Source: Bicyclus anynana
Taxonomy: Eukaryota; Arthropoda; Insecta; Lepidoptera; Nymphalidae
Length of the DNA stretch: 64,000 nucleotides
Direction: 5' to 3'
NCBI RefSeq assembly: GCF_947172395.1
Contig: NC_069098.1
Coordinates: 4,891,001 to 4,955,000, forward strand
Numbering within the stretch: position 1 is the stretch's first letter; each line of letters starts with the position of its first letter. Under the pieces are notes generated by a model. That model was not told the DNA's origin, did not search any database, and was given only the letters and a program-made list of their open reading frames with translations. This document shows, one piece after another, positions 20,160-31,885 of the stretch. The translations under genes and the position numbers were made by a program.

Positions 20160-22530
20160 TCACTGCATATTATATAGCAATATTAAGAACTACTCTTTAT
20201 TTATACTCTCTTTTGTACACTATATTATAAGTTAAGATAGTTTACAGAAACCAATTGGCAGCTTGGGTTGTCGACACTACGGAATAGGCTAGTTGACACT
20301 TTTTTTTCAAGACCTGTTAGGTCTTATTTGTATAGTTCATTATCGTTCTACTAAATTGAAAATTTCTTTTTTTTCATATTCGTATTTTTATTACAAAAAA
20401 AAATTTGGTCATTATGACATCGCTGTAACAAATCCCTTGCAAATGGAGCGTTTGACAAAAGTTTGACGTTTAGTAAAACAAGTAATATTGTGACGTCACA
20501 AAATGGACAACAGCGTTTTTGACGTTTGGATTTGATAAATTACATGATATTTAAATTAAATTTTATAAGAAACCCTTAACTTTTATTAATTAATATCGAT
20601 ATATATCGGACCCTTATTCCATGTAGTATGCAAATTAATAGATATTGTTTAAATTAAATTTGTTTGAGTCAACTACCCTATTAGAATAATTACAGTGAAA
20701 TTCGCAAATTCATTCATTTTGGTTCAACTTACTTGCCGGAGTCTATGCCTATGTCTTGGTAAGTGTGGTATGGGTGCATATAATTAAATTATGTAAATTA
20801 GTCAATGTTTTTGGATCGAACTTGTGAAGTTTAGATAAATATAGGTGCAATAAATTTATTATCATTGATGCCGTAAACCTTATCAGTTATCATTAAGTTA
20901 AATATTATTGTTTAAGATTGCGTTTTATATGAAAATTAATCTCTGTTTTTTATAACAAACATAAATACTATAAAATGATAACGAAATGGAACTCTATGAA
21001 ATAAGTTAATTATGAGAATCTTGTTGTCAGCCTCAGTTTATCCTCAGTCAAATACAATGACCATAGTCTAATATTAAACATCGCTTTATAACACCGGGAA
21101 TGTTTTATTTACTGAACATATCAGTTTTTTTTTAAATATTAATAAAAAAAAAGTGTGTCAGCTCCGACGCACGGAGTTTATTTTTTCGACTGTCTAAATG
21201 TTGCCCAGCATACACTTTGTACGTCTCAATAAGTGAAAGGTGCGCAACCAAGGAGGAGCAGGCAGCGCACGGTGAAAGGTGCGCAGAATAGGTTGCGCAC
21301 AAAAAACGTAACGCTGTCATTCGTTCATCGAATTTTACTGTCCAAATTTTCAACAAACCAAACCGGGGCTATATGAAAAATCGATTCCTAAGGAGTCAAC
21401 TCCAAAGACAATAGTCCAGCGGGAATAGAACCATCAACATCGGTGATGAGTCCGACTCCTTTACCACTGAGATATTGAGGTTTATATGTTCATATAGATT
21501 AAAATTATCATTCAATTATTTTATTTGGAAAAACGTGTACAAGATATCAAGAAGTTACCTATTGTTTAACTTGCTCTCCAAAGTACGGGTTAACACCCAC
21601 AATTAAAGTCCGGCCGCTCACAGATTGCGTTTTTGACAGGTCGAATGGGACAAAAATATTCAACTAGCGGACGCCCGCGAATCCGTCCGCTTTGTAGTCA
21701 ATGTAAACTTTCCACCCCTATTTCACCACTTTAGGGGATGAATTTTAAAAATTCTTGAATTACGTTATATTGCTTATTTTTTCTATCTATGCCAGATAGT
21801 TTCAATGTCCTTTCATTTCAAGTACCATCTTTGGCCTATTTTTAGGTAGGTATAACTTTTGTTCAGACTGGTTGTTGTAAAAACCAGTGGGAAACCCACT
21901 AAAACCAAAGATTTATTTATAATAATCCAAGGGATATATTGTATGAACAACGCCAGCCCAGAACTTAATATTGATTAGATTACAATTGAATTATAATTAG
22001 TTCATTACATAAAATTGTTTTGAATGTCTTAAAATAATTTTATCTAATCAAATAACTGAATGGCGTGGACCTAAAGTCACGAATAGATATACAAAATATT
22101 ATGCTTTTTTAGAGAATATACTAATTGGCACCCGAGACTTCGCCTGTGTGGAAATAAGCTGTTTTGATATTTAGGTTTTACTGTACCTACCTAGGTAAAT
22201 AAAATCTTTTTAACAAAAAAAATTAACCGACTTCAAAATCACAAAAATAAACTAAAAATCGAAAAATAACATCGAATGTGCTACCTTCAGATCACTTTGA
22301 AGGCTGTGCCAAGCCGGTGGTATTAATTAAATCTATCGAAAAGAACTTGGAATGGGAGAGACCGTTAATCGTAACATACTTTGTTATTTTATGGATGCAT
22401 TGCATTGACATAATATTCACTGATAAAAATAACAACAGTCTCGATGTACCTAATCCATAAAAAGATTATAATACCACGATTAATCAGGATTTAGTAATCG
22501 AGTTTTCAAATGATTTGTCTGATAATTGGG
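20160..22530. other. Spacer between the two protease genes, no gene seen
   Basis: AT-rich. It holds a solo MITE terminus (21603-21660), a Lepidoptera-type cactagcggacgcccgcga repeat (21662-21900) and a fragment with ccgacttcaaaatcac (22225-22330). Short frames lack protein-like composition. Confidence 0.6.
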
Positions 22531-22531
22531 G

Positions 22532-22540
22532 TATATAAAT
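22532..22540 (+). promoter_or_regulatory. Candidate TATA box of the active protease gene
   Basis: TATATAAAT lies 60 bp upstream of the start codon, putting a start of transcription around 22560 and leaving a short leader of about 40 nt, usual for secreted digestive-type proteases. Not confirmed by any Inr-like consensus. Confidence 0.45.
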
Positions 22541-22599
22541 TATTTTCCTGCTTAGTATTATCGTATTGCTGGATTTCGCATTTGATAGTCGCAAACAAA

Positions 22600-22797
22600 A
22601 TGCTGATGCTAATGTTGGCTTGTTTGGTGTCGAGCGCCTTCGCGGTGCAGGTGTCGACGGACTATCACTTGGATATCGGCATTCCAAAAGCGACCAGGAT
22701 CAAGGAGGCAGAGGACAAAATCTTCGCCGGTGAAAGTATTGGCAATAGCAGGATTGTTGGTGGAAGCATAGCACCTATTGGCGCTCATCCTTATTTG
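22600..22797 (+). CDS. protease exon 1: signal peptide, propeptide, IVGG
   Basis: 66 codons starting at ATG in context caaaATGC and ending IAPIGAHPYL in phase 0; donor GTAAGT at 22798. Confidence 0.95.
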
Positions 22798-25700
22798 GTA
22801 AGTCATAAAATAATACATTTTGATTCCCTTGTTGTTTTTTTTTTATCACTGGAAACATCCCTTCCGGTAGCAAAGGTTCACAATTTCCGCGTGAACTATG
22901 TATTTTTGGGATAAAAAGTAACCTTTAGGTTACTCCATAACCTCCTCTGTCTTCAAGTGAAAGTCCCATTAAAATCGGTTCAGCCGTTCCTATATTAGCC
23001 TGGAAAAACAGAAAGAAAGATAAAACTTTAAAAAAGCTTGATCATGATCATTATCAACCCACATTCGGCTCACTGCTGAGCTCAAGTCTTCTCTCAGAAT
23101 GAGAGGGGTTAGGCCAATAGTCCACCACGCTGGCCCAATGCGGATTGGCAGACTTCACACACGCAGAGAATTAAGAAAATTGTCTGATGTGCAGGTTTCC
23201 TCACGATGTTTTTCCTTCACCGTTTGAGACATGTGATATTTAATTTCTTAAAATGCACAAAACTGAAAAGTTGGAGGTGCATGCTTGGACCGGATTCGAA
23301 CCCACATCCTCCGGAATCGGAGGCAGAGGTCATATCCACTGGGCTATCACGTCCAGTATACACATTACAATACTTATATTCTGATTCCCACAGGCCGGAT
23401 TGGTAATCTCTTTCCACAACCACCCTGGGCAATCAGCATGCGGAGCATCTCTGCTCAGTGCCAACCGCCTGGTGACAGCCGCCCACTGCTGGGACACGCC
23501 CACTCTGCAGGCGATGCAGTTCGTGGTGGTGCTAGGCTCGGAGTTCCTCTTCCGAGGAGGCACTAGGATCCCCACTTCGCACGTAATACTGCATCCACAA
23601 TGGACTCCCAGTAACTTAGGCAGTGATGTAGCTATGATTTATCTGCCACAGAAAGTTGCCTTCACTTGTAAGTATTTTTTTTTGTTGAAAGTATTTATAC
23701 AAACCACAGATTAATCAATAATATACAGATGGAGCGTACGGAACGCGACGGTGTCGTAGCTGCTCCAAATGGGAAATTCAAAAAGTAATACATTCTCGAA
23801 TCAGTATGACACGAATCGTCGCATCAGTAATTTTCAACATTATTCAAGAAAAATATCGTCTTTTGTTATTAAATATTTTAAAAACAGTTCACAAAAACTA
23901 AAAAAATAAGATGGAGTAGGTATTTTTTATTGGTAATTGATTATTATATTAATTTACGTAATACGGATGATGACAGTTTTTTAAATTGTATATAAATTAA
24001 GAGTATTTAAACAGCAAAGCAATTTTGTAAAAGTAACAGGGTATCTGCGATCATTACTTTCGGAGCTACAGGGATTTAAAGGGTCAGATTTGCGGCGCTG
24101 CCGCGGATCCCTGAAAAACGCTCCATACAAAATGGCACGATTTAGTGACGTCGTTGGCTCGCTGATCGATAGGTTTGTATGGGCGTTCAAACAAAATTAC
24201 TAATATCTTTGTTGTTTGTGCGTTTATGTTTATAGTTCATTTATTGAAAAATGTCACATTTAATGTAAGGAAGCTAAAACTGTATGAATTTTCATCTAAT
24301 TACGATAAAAAAATTTAATAGATTTTGAAATTTTATAATCTTATTTATTTTGCAAATATCCAGTCAATCTTTGCCTTTTATGTATAAATTAGTTAATATT
24401 GACCTTATTTACCCGAATGTATCATAACAATCAATATATTCAAACCTAGTCATCATCCCCATTGTTGTTAGTGTTAAATTTTGAAATACAAGTTATGAAA
24501 AAAGTTTGTATATGTATATGCGGTTGTCAAGGAGACGCATGACGTTTGCTTTTTTTAATGGGTTTCACCGGCTTTAAGTACGTTGCTAAGTAAACTAAAA
24601 AGACTCACTCTGGTTACTCTGTGATACAAACTAAGACTATTGGTACCCGAACCAGGAGGAGTTTTCACGTGTACATTGTACAGTCGTTGCTAGTATTCCA
24701 ACCAACGGAATCGCAGAGTATTTTAGGTTGCATAGAACAACACTGACAAGTTTTGGTCCGGGAGGAAATGAATGGCGAAAAATGTTCCTAGCTCGGGTAT
24801 GGTAGACACAAAAGCTTTTCTAATTAAATATTTAATACTTAATACTTTTTGTTATAAATCGTGTCCAAAGGAGTATAATTTACTCTCACTTGCGATATGG
24901 TAAGGGTTACCGGTGTGATTACAGACACAGGGTGTAATAGTTTGCAAAAAATTACGAATTGTTATTTCTTTTAAATTTCGGTGGAAAAATATTAGGAAAT
25001 TATTATTTACTAGCGGACGCCCACGACTTCGTCTGCGTGAAACCCTACTACTACGCCTACCCCTACCCTACCCCTATCTTACTACCCCTATGGTAGGGAC
25101 CATGTGACGGCGACGGAAGCTTAAAAAATGGAGTAACTTTTCCCGTTTTCTCAACATTTCCCTTCACTGCTCTGCTCCTATTGACGGTAGCGTAATGAAA
25201 AGTATTCTTTAACCTGCCCAGAGCAGAGCAGTGAAGGAAAATGTTGGGAAAACGGGAGAAGTTACTCAATTTTTTAAGCTTCCGTCGCGGGGTATTTGCG
25301 GTATTTGCGGACGGATTTTACCAAAAATTGTACCAAGTTTTGGTAAAATCCGTCGAGTAGTTTTTGTTTCTATAACGAACATACCACGCGACGGAAGCTT
25401 AAAAATTGTGTAACTTCTCCCGTTTTCCCAACATTTCCCTTCACTGCTCTGCTCCTATTGATCCTAGAGTGATTGAAAGTATACTATAACTTGCCCAGGA
25501 GTATGAAGAATAATTGTACCAAGTTTCGTTAAAATCCGTCGAGTAGTTTTTGTTTCTATAGAGAACATACAGACAGACAGACAAAAAATTTACTGATTGC
25601 ATTTTTGGCATCAGTATCGACCACTAATCATCCTCTGATAGTTATTTTGGAAATATATTTCATGTACAGAATTGACCTCTCTACAGATTTATCATAAGTA

Positions 25701-28520
25701 TAGACTAGCGGACGCCCGCGACACAAATCCCGCGGGAACCATGAATTTCCCAGGGATAAACGTAGCCTATGTGTTAATCCAGAGTATATTCCAAATATCA
25801 GTCAAATCGCTTCAGTAGCCGCTGCACAAAGAAAAAACAAACATACACACTTATACAAACACTTACACACAGTGTATGTGTAGTGTGTACATTGAATGAT
25901 TGTGATAATGTCAATTCCAGCAAGAATTCAACCAGTGTACCTGCCGTCCTACAACTTGTGGGACACTTTCTTCGGCCAGACAGCCACCGCTGCGGGGTAC
26001 GGACTAACCAGTGACTGTAAGTACCCTATCATACCATATATATTTGAGAATGGTCTATTTTCTTGGATAACTTGAAAACTATTAATTTAAAAATTACAAA
26101 AAAATATATATTTACCCTTGCCTAGCTCGTTTGTTTGATGTATCACACGAAGCAATTGAAGATAGTTTTTTTTTTTTTTGAAATTTACATCTTGGCCCCC
26201 AGTTATATTTCTGAGGTTTTCCGCAAATCTTCAAGTAGAAAGTTAACTTATGCATTTTTTTGGAAACATCCTATGTAGCTTAAGTCAATGTTATTTTTGT
26301 TTTTTTTTTTAAGAAATTTTATCCTTTATTTAGGCCCTTTCAACTAATTTTCATACAAGGTATTCCTTTCAAGGCATGCTAATCCACTGGTATGACCACT
26401 GGCAGCCAGAATACTATCGCCAACGCGCGTATGAATTCGCATGAATTAATTCGCCTTCGGGATTACTTATCCATTTAATAATGATGATGAATGAATGATT
26501 TATATAATTTCAATGAATGCATGTATATAAGAGGAAGTCTGAAGGTGGCGCCAGTGACAGAAAAATTGAGGAGTAGAAGGTTAGCTTGGTATGGACATGT
26601 AATGCGTAGGGAGGAAAGTTATATTACTAGAAAAATTGTTGAATGTGCAAGTGGAAGGACATAAGAGGAGAGGAAGGCTAAAGAAGAGATGGTTGGATTG
26701 TGTGAAAAAGGAGGATGATGAGTTGACGAGTATAGAGACGATTGGAAAAGGTTGATATATTTTTCCGACCCCACTTAAGTGGGATAAGGGTAAGGAGATG
26801 ATGAACGAATGCATGTTAATCCCTTGTTGCAGCACAAGTGGGCGTGTCAGTGAACTCGATGGTGAGCCACGTGTCGCTGCGCGTGATCTCGGTGCCGCAG
26901 TGCCAGGCGGTGTTCGGCTCCGTGTTCGTGCAGCAGAGCACGCTGTGCACCGACGGCAGCGGCGGCGTCGGCATCTGCGGCGGCGACTCCGGCGGCCCGC
27001 TCGTCATACAGCGCTTCGGACGACCCACCTTGGTAATATTCCATGTACAAGCTAAGCGTCGCTTTCACTTATGCACTATCTTCAAAACAAGAGTGAATGG
27101 GCACCTTCTAGGCAAGCGTCTCCCATCTTTACGGCCAGTTTCTTCATCGCAAGTAACAGTCAAAGTAACGTCATAAATCAAAAGTGACGGTCTTATTCTC
27201 TGAAAAATAAATTCTTCTTTACTACTTGCTACTTTTACTGTTACTTTAGCTTTACATGAAGAAACTGGCTGTTAGACTGTAACTACACCATCAGGTTAGA
27301 TTATGGTCAGACGCGAGCCTATTTGCATAAAAAAAACTTACTTCTTCCCTACTCCTATTCTACCCCATCTTTCAAGATGCTCAACGCAACGTGTGGGCCT
27401 AAACATGAGCAAGACGAAGATTATGACTAATGCTCATGTACCGCTCCACCCAGTTATTGTTGAGAAATCTGCGCTCGAAATTGTAGACAAATATGAATAT
27501 GTGGTGAGCCGTGATAGCCCAGTGGATATGACCTCTGCCTCCGAGTCCGGAGGGTGTGGGTTCGAATCCGGCCCGGGGCATGCACCTCTAACTTTTCAGT
27601 TGTGTACATTTTAAGAATTTAAATATCACGTGTCTCAATCGGTGAAGGAAAACATCGTGAGGAAACCTGCATACCAGAGAATTACCATAATTCTCTGCGT
27701 GTGTGAAGTCTCCCAATCCACATTGGGCCAGCGTGGTGGACTATTGGCCTAACCCCTCTCATTCTGAGAGGAGACTCGATCTCAGCAGTGAGCCGAATAT
27801 GGGTTGATGACGACGATGTATACGTAGGACACACAGTCCAGTTAGGTAGGTCCAATATCGAGAAAGATGTGAATCGCGGAATCCAGCTCGACTGGGCAGC
27901 GTTCGGGAAACTCCGCGACATCTTTTCAATGACGCGCAATAAAAAGTTTTCGAGGTATATCAAGATGGATCCTTAAATTATAATTAAAATAAAATTGACT
28001 TAAAGCAACTATGACATGGCAATTGACAGCAAACGTCAAATCGACTACTGCATTGAAAACGTCATCAATCCGCCATTATTACCCCTAATAGTGTTGCACT
28101 TGCATTGGGAGAGAATCACAGTATTTCGACAGAATTAAAGTAAATTCGTTGATTTGTATAATCAAAAATAGTTAAAAAAAATATTTTCTTTCATTTCCGC
28201 CAGGCTACAATGTCTGATCCTGGGCTCCATACAATTTTGGATCGTCTTTTGATTTGATTTTTTTTATTCTCTACAAGTTAGCCCTTGGCTGCAATCTTAC
28301 CTGATAGTAAGTGATGATGCAATCTAAGATGGAAGCGGGTTAACTTGTTCAGGAGTTGGATGAAAATCCACACTTCATACACGCTTCATTATTTATCTGT
28401 TTGTATTCCCAGATCGGCATCAGTTCGTTCGTCGCCAGCATCGGCTGCGAGCTCGGGTTCCCGTCCGCCTTCGCCAGAGTGACCAGCTTCTACGACTTCA
28501 TCAAACAGCACATGACGTAG
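22600..28520 (+). CDS. Secreted chymotrypsin/brachyurin-like serine protease, intact triad
   Basis: Five exons (22600-22797, 23394-23667, 25921-26016, 26833-27032, 28413-28520) sum to 876 nt: 291 residues and TAG. Signal peptide MLMLMLACLVSSAFA, then a propeptide to about residue 51 with activation at SR|IVGG. The triad is His97 (TAAHCW), Asp144 (GSDVAM) and Ser242 (GGDSGGPL). Disulphides match the family (Cys82/98, QC/LC, IC/GC). The S1-pocket position is Gly (VGICGGDSGG), so chymotrypsin- or elastase-like rather than trypsin-like cleavage is inferred. Lepidopteran larvae use many such enzymes in midgut digestion, but tissue cannot be read here. It shares four intron positions with the inactive neighbour and lacks that gene's two extra introns. 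The exon 4 region is very GC-rich. Confidence 0.95.
23038..23360 (-). repeat. SINE family 2, minus orientation
   Basis: From gatcatgatcattatcaacc through cctctcagaatgagaggggt and cctcacgatgtttttcctt to the head complement ccactgggctatcac. It fills most of the first intron up to 33 bp before exon 2. Confidence 0.92.
23394..23667 (+). CDS. protease exon 2: catalytic His and Asp
   Basis: AGLVISFHNHPGQSACGASL, then NRLVTAAHCWDTPT and NLGSDVAMIYLPQ. Acceptor ttcccacag, donor GTAAGT, phase 0 in and 1 out. One exon covers what are two exons in the upstream homologue. Confidence 0.96.
25010..25720. repeat. Complex repeat block with alternating inverted arms
   Basis: Bounded by actagcggacgcccacgact and tagactagcggacgcccgcg. 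Inside, arms at 25110-25177 (forward), 25221-25288 (reverse) and 25388-25455 (forward) are near-identical copies with ggaagcttaaaaa, cccgtttt and cccttcactgctctgctc. An opposite-orientation relative lies at 51112-51565. Confidence 0.8.
25921..26016 (+). CDS. protease exon 3
   Basis: RIQPVYLPSYNLWDTFFGQ then TATAAGYGLTSD; phase 1 in and out, acceptor attccag, donor GTAAGT. Confidence 0.95.
26525..26800 (+). mobile_element. 3' end of another LINE
   Basis: Translation shows KLRSRRLAWYGHVMRREESY, an ..RKIVECASGR segment, and an SDPT-type end followed by gggataagggtaaggagatg. This is the C-terminal signature of RTE-like retrotransposons, broken by frameshifts. It ends about 30 bp before the catalytic-Ser exon. 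Confidence 0.7.
26833..27032 (+). CDS. protease exon 4: catalytic Ser
   Basis: QVGVSVNSMVSHVSLRVISV, QCQAVFGSVFVQQSTLC, then GVGICGGDSGGPLVIQRF. Acceptor gttgcag, donor GTAATA. Here the active-site loop is not interrupted by an intron. Confidence 0.96.
27131..27272. repeat. Fold-back MITE-like element
   Basis: Inverted arms ggccagtttcttcat (27133-27147) and atgaagaaactggct (27256-27270), extended by diverged caagtaacagtcaaagtaac and its partner. Confidence 0.75.
27508..27812 (+). repeat. tRNA-headed SINE, family 2, full-length reference copy
   Basis: Head gccgtgatagcccagtggat, B box GGTTCGAATCC, then aattctctgcgtgtgtgaag, ggcctaacccctctcattct and the end gccgaatatgggttgatgac. Confidence 0.93.
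28256..28376 (-). repeat. SINE family 1, truncated, minus orientation
   Basis: T-run, ctctacaagttagcccttgg, aagtgatgatgcaatctaag, gatgaaaatccacactt; it stops there. Confidence 0.85.
28413..28520 (+). CDS. protease exon 5: C-terminus
   Basis: IGISSFVASIGCELGFPSAF, then ARVTSFYDFIKQHMT and TAG. Acceptor attcccag. A SINE fragment ends about 37 bp upstream of the exon. Confidence 0.96.
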   Translation: MGISSFVASIGCELGFPSAFARVTSFYDFIKQHMT

Positions 28521-28567
28521 CCCACTACTACATACTACTTACTGTACCTACCTCTAGTCTCCTATTT

Positions 28568-28573
28568 ATTAAA
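28568..28573 (+). terminator. Candidate polyadenylation signal ATTAAA
   Basis: The common variant ATTAAA lies 48 bp after the stop, which would give a short 3' UTR typical of this class of gene. Confidence 0.45.
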
Positions 28574-28676
28574 AAATATTCATTTAATACATATTTGATT
28601 TATTTATATACACTAACGCCCGCGACTTCATTGAACTTTACATTAGATGCAAGTTATTTTCTGCCCCTTCCATATT

Positions 28677-28974
28677 TTTTCATTTATTATTTACAAGTTA
28701 GCCCTTGACTACAATCTGACCAGATGGTAAGTGATGATGCAATCTAAAATGGAAGCGGGCTAACTTGTTAGGAGGAGGATGAAAATCCACACCCCTTTCG
28801 GTTTCTACACGACATCGTACCGGAACGCTAAATAGCGGTACGTCTTTGTCGGTAGGGTAATAACTAGCCACGGCCGAAGCCTTCCACCAGCCAATCAATC
28901 GGTCCAGGCGGGGATCGAACCCAGGACCTTCGTCTTGTAAATCCACCTCGCATACCACTGCGCCACGGAGGTCG
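28677..28974 (-). repeat. SINE family 1, minus orientation, near full length
   Basis: It runs from a T-rich start and acaagttagcccttgactac to the head complement accactgcgccacggaggtc, 157 bp after the protease stop. Confidence 0.92.
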
Positions 28975-29442
28975 TCAAAATTATCCAGTATTTATTTATA
29001 CGAAATTTCTGACAGACAGACATACTTACTTTGGCATTTATAATAATTAGTATGGATATGGATAAATTAAAACAATATTTAGATTTATTTGAAGCTCCTT
29101 TATTTTAACCAGGTACTACGCATCCATACTTATGCACTGCATAGTGTTTTTTTTTGTTACGTTCGTGAATTATTTTACATGGCAACACTTCGCTCAGGCA
29201 CGCTCACGCATGTTCACAATTTTAATCGGCAGTTTGACAAAACGATATTTTAATTGAAATCGTAACCACAAATCTGATCAGTCAATGCGATCGATCAAAA
29301 AAATAAAAGAGACCGACCATATTGGGCCCAACATATTACAGAAAAATGAATAACGAAAAATCCTTTATTTGATAATTTTATATTTAAATATTTTATAATG
29401 AAGAGACTTGCTTAAGCAACTAATTTTGCAATTTATGATGCA

Positions 29443-29480
29443 ATTGACAGTTGCATAATCCTGATTATGCAACTGTCAAT
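29443..29480. repeat. Perfect 17-bp inverted repeat, 4-nt loop
   Basis: Arms attgacagttgcataat (29443-29459) and its exact complement (29464-29480). Confidence 0.85.
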
Positions 29481-29925
29481 CAAACTGATATTATTATTTT
29501 ATAAATGACACTAATTTGGACTCTGTAACGATTCAATTCATCAAAAAAGACCCAAAAATGTATGAAAAATGGTCGGTCTCCTTTTAGTTAGTTTCAGCAT
29601 AATGCATTATACAATGTAACTTACAGTTCAAACCTTATTGTTTTCTTTTTGGTAATACCTACATTCTTAGTCATAGTAATCCTTTGACTAGCGGTTATAC
29701 CTGCTAATAGCAGTGTTTCTAAAGTTTTATCATCCAAAAGAAGACACCATAAGTCTGCAGATGCAAAGGCTAAATTTATTATCAACTTATATCGTCCAAT
29801 CGCGAAAATTATAAAATTAACGTATGAAAGTCACTAAAACAATAGATAATAACATACTCGTAGTAGTTATAGACAGTTCTTATTTAGTACCAATCCTCAA
29901 TCATACTTCCATTCGTTTTCTACAG

Positions 29926-30087
29926 AATTACAGATACGACAGCGACAACTGGTGTTGCTACACGAAAAAATGTACTTATATGTGCGACGTAAGCATCCAC
30001 GGTAGATTTTGCAAAAGAAAATATAATTCTTGTAAATATTCAAACAATTTTCAAATTACAACAAAAACTTTACAATTTTATATTTAA
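29926..30087 (+). CDS. Possible terminal exon of a small Cys-rich peptide (speculative)
   Basis: A good-looking acceptor, ttcgttttctacag, precedes a 53-codon frame NYRYDSDNWCCYTKKCTYMC, then DVSIHGRFCKRKYNSCK and an AT-rich tail to TAA. Six Cys fall within 27 residues. The frame also reads upstream to an ATG at 29824 without a signal peptide. I do not recognise the family and found no upstream signal-peptide exon. Chance is a real possibility. Confidence 0.2.
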   Translation, partial: NYRYDSDNWCCYTKKCTYMCDVSIHGRFCKRKYNSCKYSNNFQITTKTLQFYI

Positions 30088-31802
30088 TCTTATCGAAATA
30101 CTTTTTGAATTTTTTTATAAGATTCCAAAAAAACTCCGATGAAAATATAAATTCTTTGAGACAATATTAAATTCCATAGCAATTCGAAGCTTTACCATTT
30201 TTTAAACGTGTTTTATTAAAGGTTATAAAGAAAAACAATATTTAATTTATGTCCTAAATATTTTTCACTTGAGTTTTCTTTAACCTTGGATTTGATATTT
30301 TTTTTATAAAGTAGATCTATATGGTTTTCTTACTCGTATCTATATAATGACATGAAATGTAATAAAATTAACAAAATTATGACTACAAAACGTTGAGACT
30401 AGAAATAAAACTTATATATTAAAAATATTATGATCTAAGACTACCTACATGTATATTTCATAGTGCTGATAATTAGTGGCATTTAATATTAATTTTGTTA
30501 ACAAAAATAATAGTTACAGCGAATTTACCATACTAAGTGTCCTAGCTACATTATAAATTGTGGTAGAGTCAAATTAGATTGAAAAAAGTGAAACATCTGA
30601 AATAATCAGAAAACAACTTCTACTTATTAAAATAATAGTTCGATGCAATAAAATAGAAATGACAAGAATAACATCGTTAAGAACATTTAATGAAACGTTC
30701 ATTTTTTATATTTCTATTGAGATATAATTATGATTTTTAATAGTTTTATTAATTTCAGCACCTTTAGCACTTTTTTCACGGTAAACCGTATCGGATATAG
30801 CCATGTTAAATCGATTGTCAAAAATAAACTTGAAAACAATTCGAGAGACTTTTTCTCTATTTAGTATAAGATAGCACTTAATTACAATAATTTTCAATGT
30901 TTGAAGGCTTCTTACATTAAAAGTATTAAAATAAAACTTATAATTATTAATTAGATAAAGCTGATGGTTATTATTTACAAGCCTCTGCAGCACTTTTCTT
31001 AAATTAATTAAATTTATCGAATATTTATTTTGAGACGACAATTCCAGTTGATTTTTTTTATATTTACACGATAAAATCGATTTTTTAATAAATCATTAAA
31101 TTAATAAATTTCTTAAATAAATATAATTATATCGATCATTAATTAAAACAGCACAGAATATCTTAAAAGGAAATCTTAAAAGGAAGCAATAATTAACAAA
31201 CTACCATAATACGATATCACAGTTCATTTATGCAAAAAGTATTATAAAACAAATATGCCAAAAAAATGGTTTGAATTATGAAAATACGTTTTATGGCAAT
31301 ATTCACTTAAAATACAATAATTACGAACAAATTCTAAAAAATATAGGTAATTCTATAACACACATGGCAACACTGAGAGCATAGACAACGTTGCAAGTGT
31401 GTGCATAATTCCGCACACATTACAATTATTCCTTTTTTAAATTTCAAAATACATATTATTATTTAAAATTCATCATATTTTTAAACACGTGCATTTAGTC
31501 GCTGCCCATTTATTTTCTTGAATTTCATTATTTTTTTTTGATATGAGACAGCTTAATATTAATAAAAGTGTGCTGACATTGAGTTTTAATTTGATTTAAT
31601 ATGAATAATATTGAAGTAAATACAAAAATAACTACATTTTTCCCTTTAGATCAAGTTTAAATAAAAAGAAGATCTAAATGCAAACATAGTATTATATTTC
31701 AAGCATTTATCGAACCTTCTTTATGTATGTTTATAAAAGTTTAAAATGTAGTTACCGTATTTATATGATATTGAATTAGCTAATTTTAAGTAATTATTCA
31801 GT

Positions 31803-31885
31803 TTATGTCGGACACAGTACTTTTAAAATATAGTCTGTGAGCAGAGTCGGCACTGTAGGACTGTCTTCGTTCAATGCTTTTAGAA
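31803..31885 (-). CDS. unc-76: unc-76 last coding exon: TDYILKVLCPT
   Basis: LKALNEDSPTVPTLLTDY then ILKVLCPT and TAA. This C-terminus is essentially invariant in the family and fixes the identity. Confidence 0.97.

Larger units (their letters stand above)
28975..31800. other. Spacer between protease and unc-76 genes
   Basis: AT-rich. It contains a 17-bp perfect-arm hairpin (29443-29480), a possible Cys-rich exon (29926-30087) and the likely unc-76 3' UTR at its right end, where TTTATT at 31509-31514 (AATAAA on the minus strand) is a candidate poly(A) signal. The 111-codon minus frame at 30706-31041 lacks family features and looks like AT-rich chance. Confidence 0.5.

Noticed and set aside
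30706..31041. 111-codon minus-strand frame
   Set aside because: Composition follows AT-rich random sequence (Asn, Ile, Leu, Tyr), with no motif and no splice context; it probably overlaps the unc-76 3' flank by chance.
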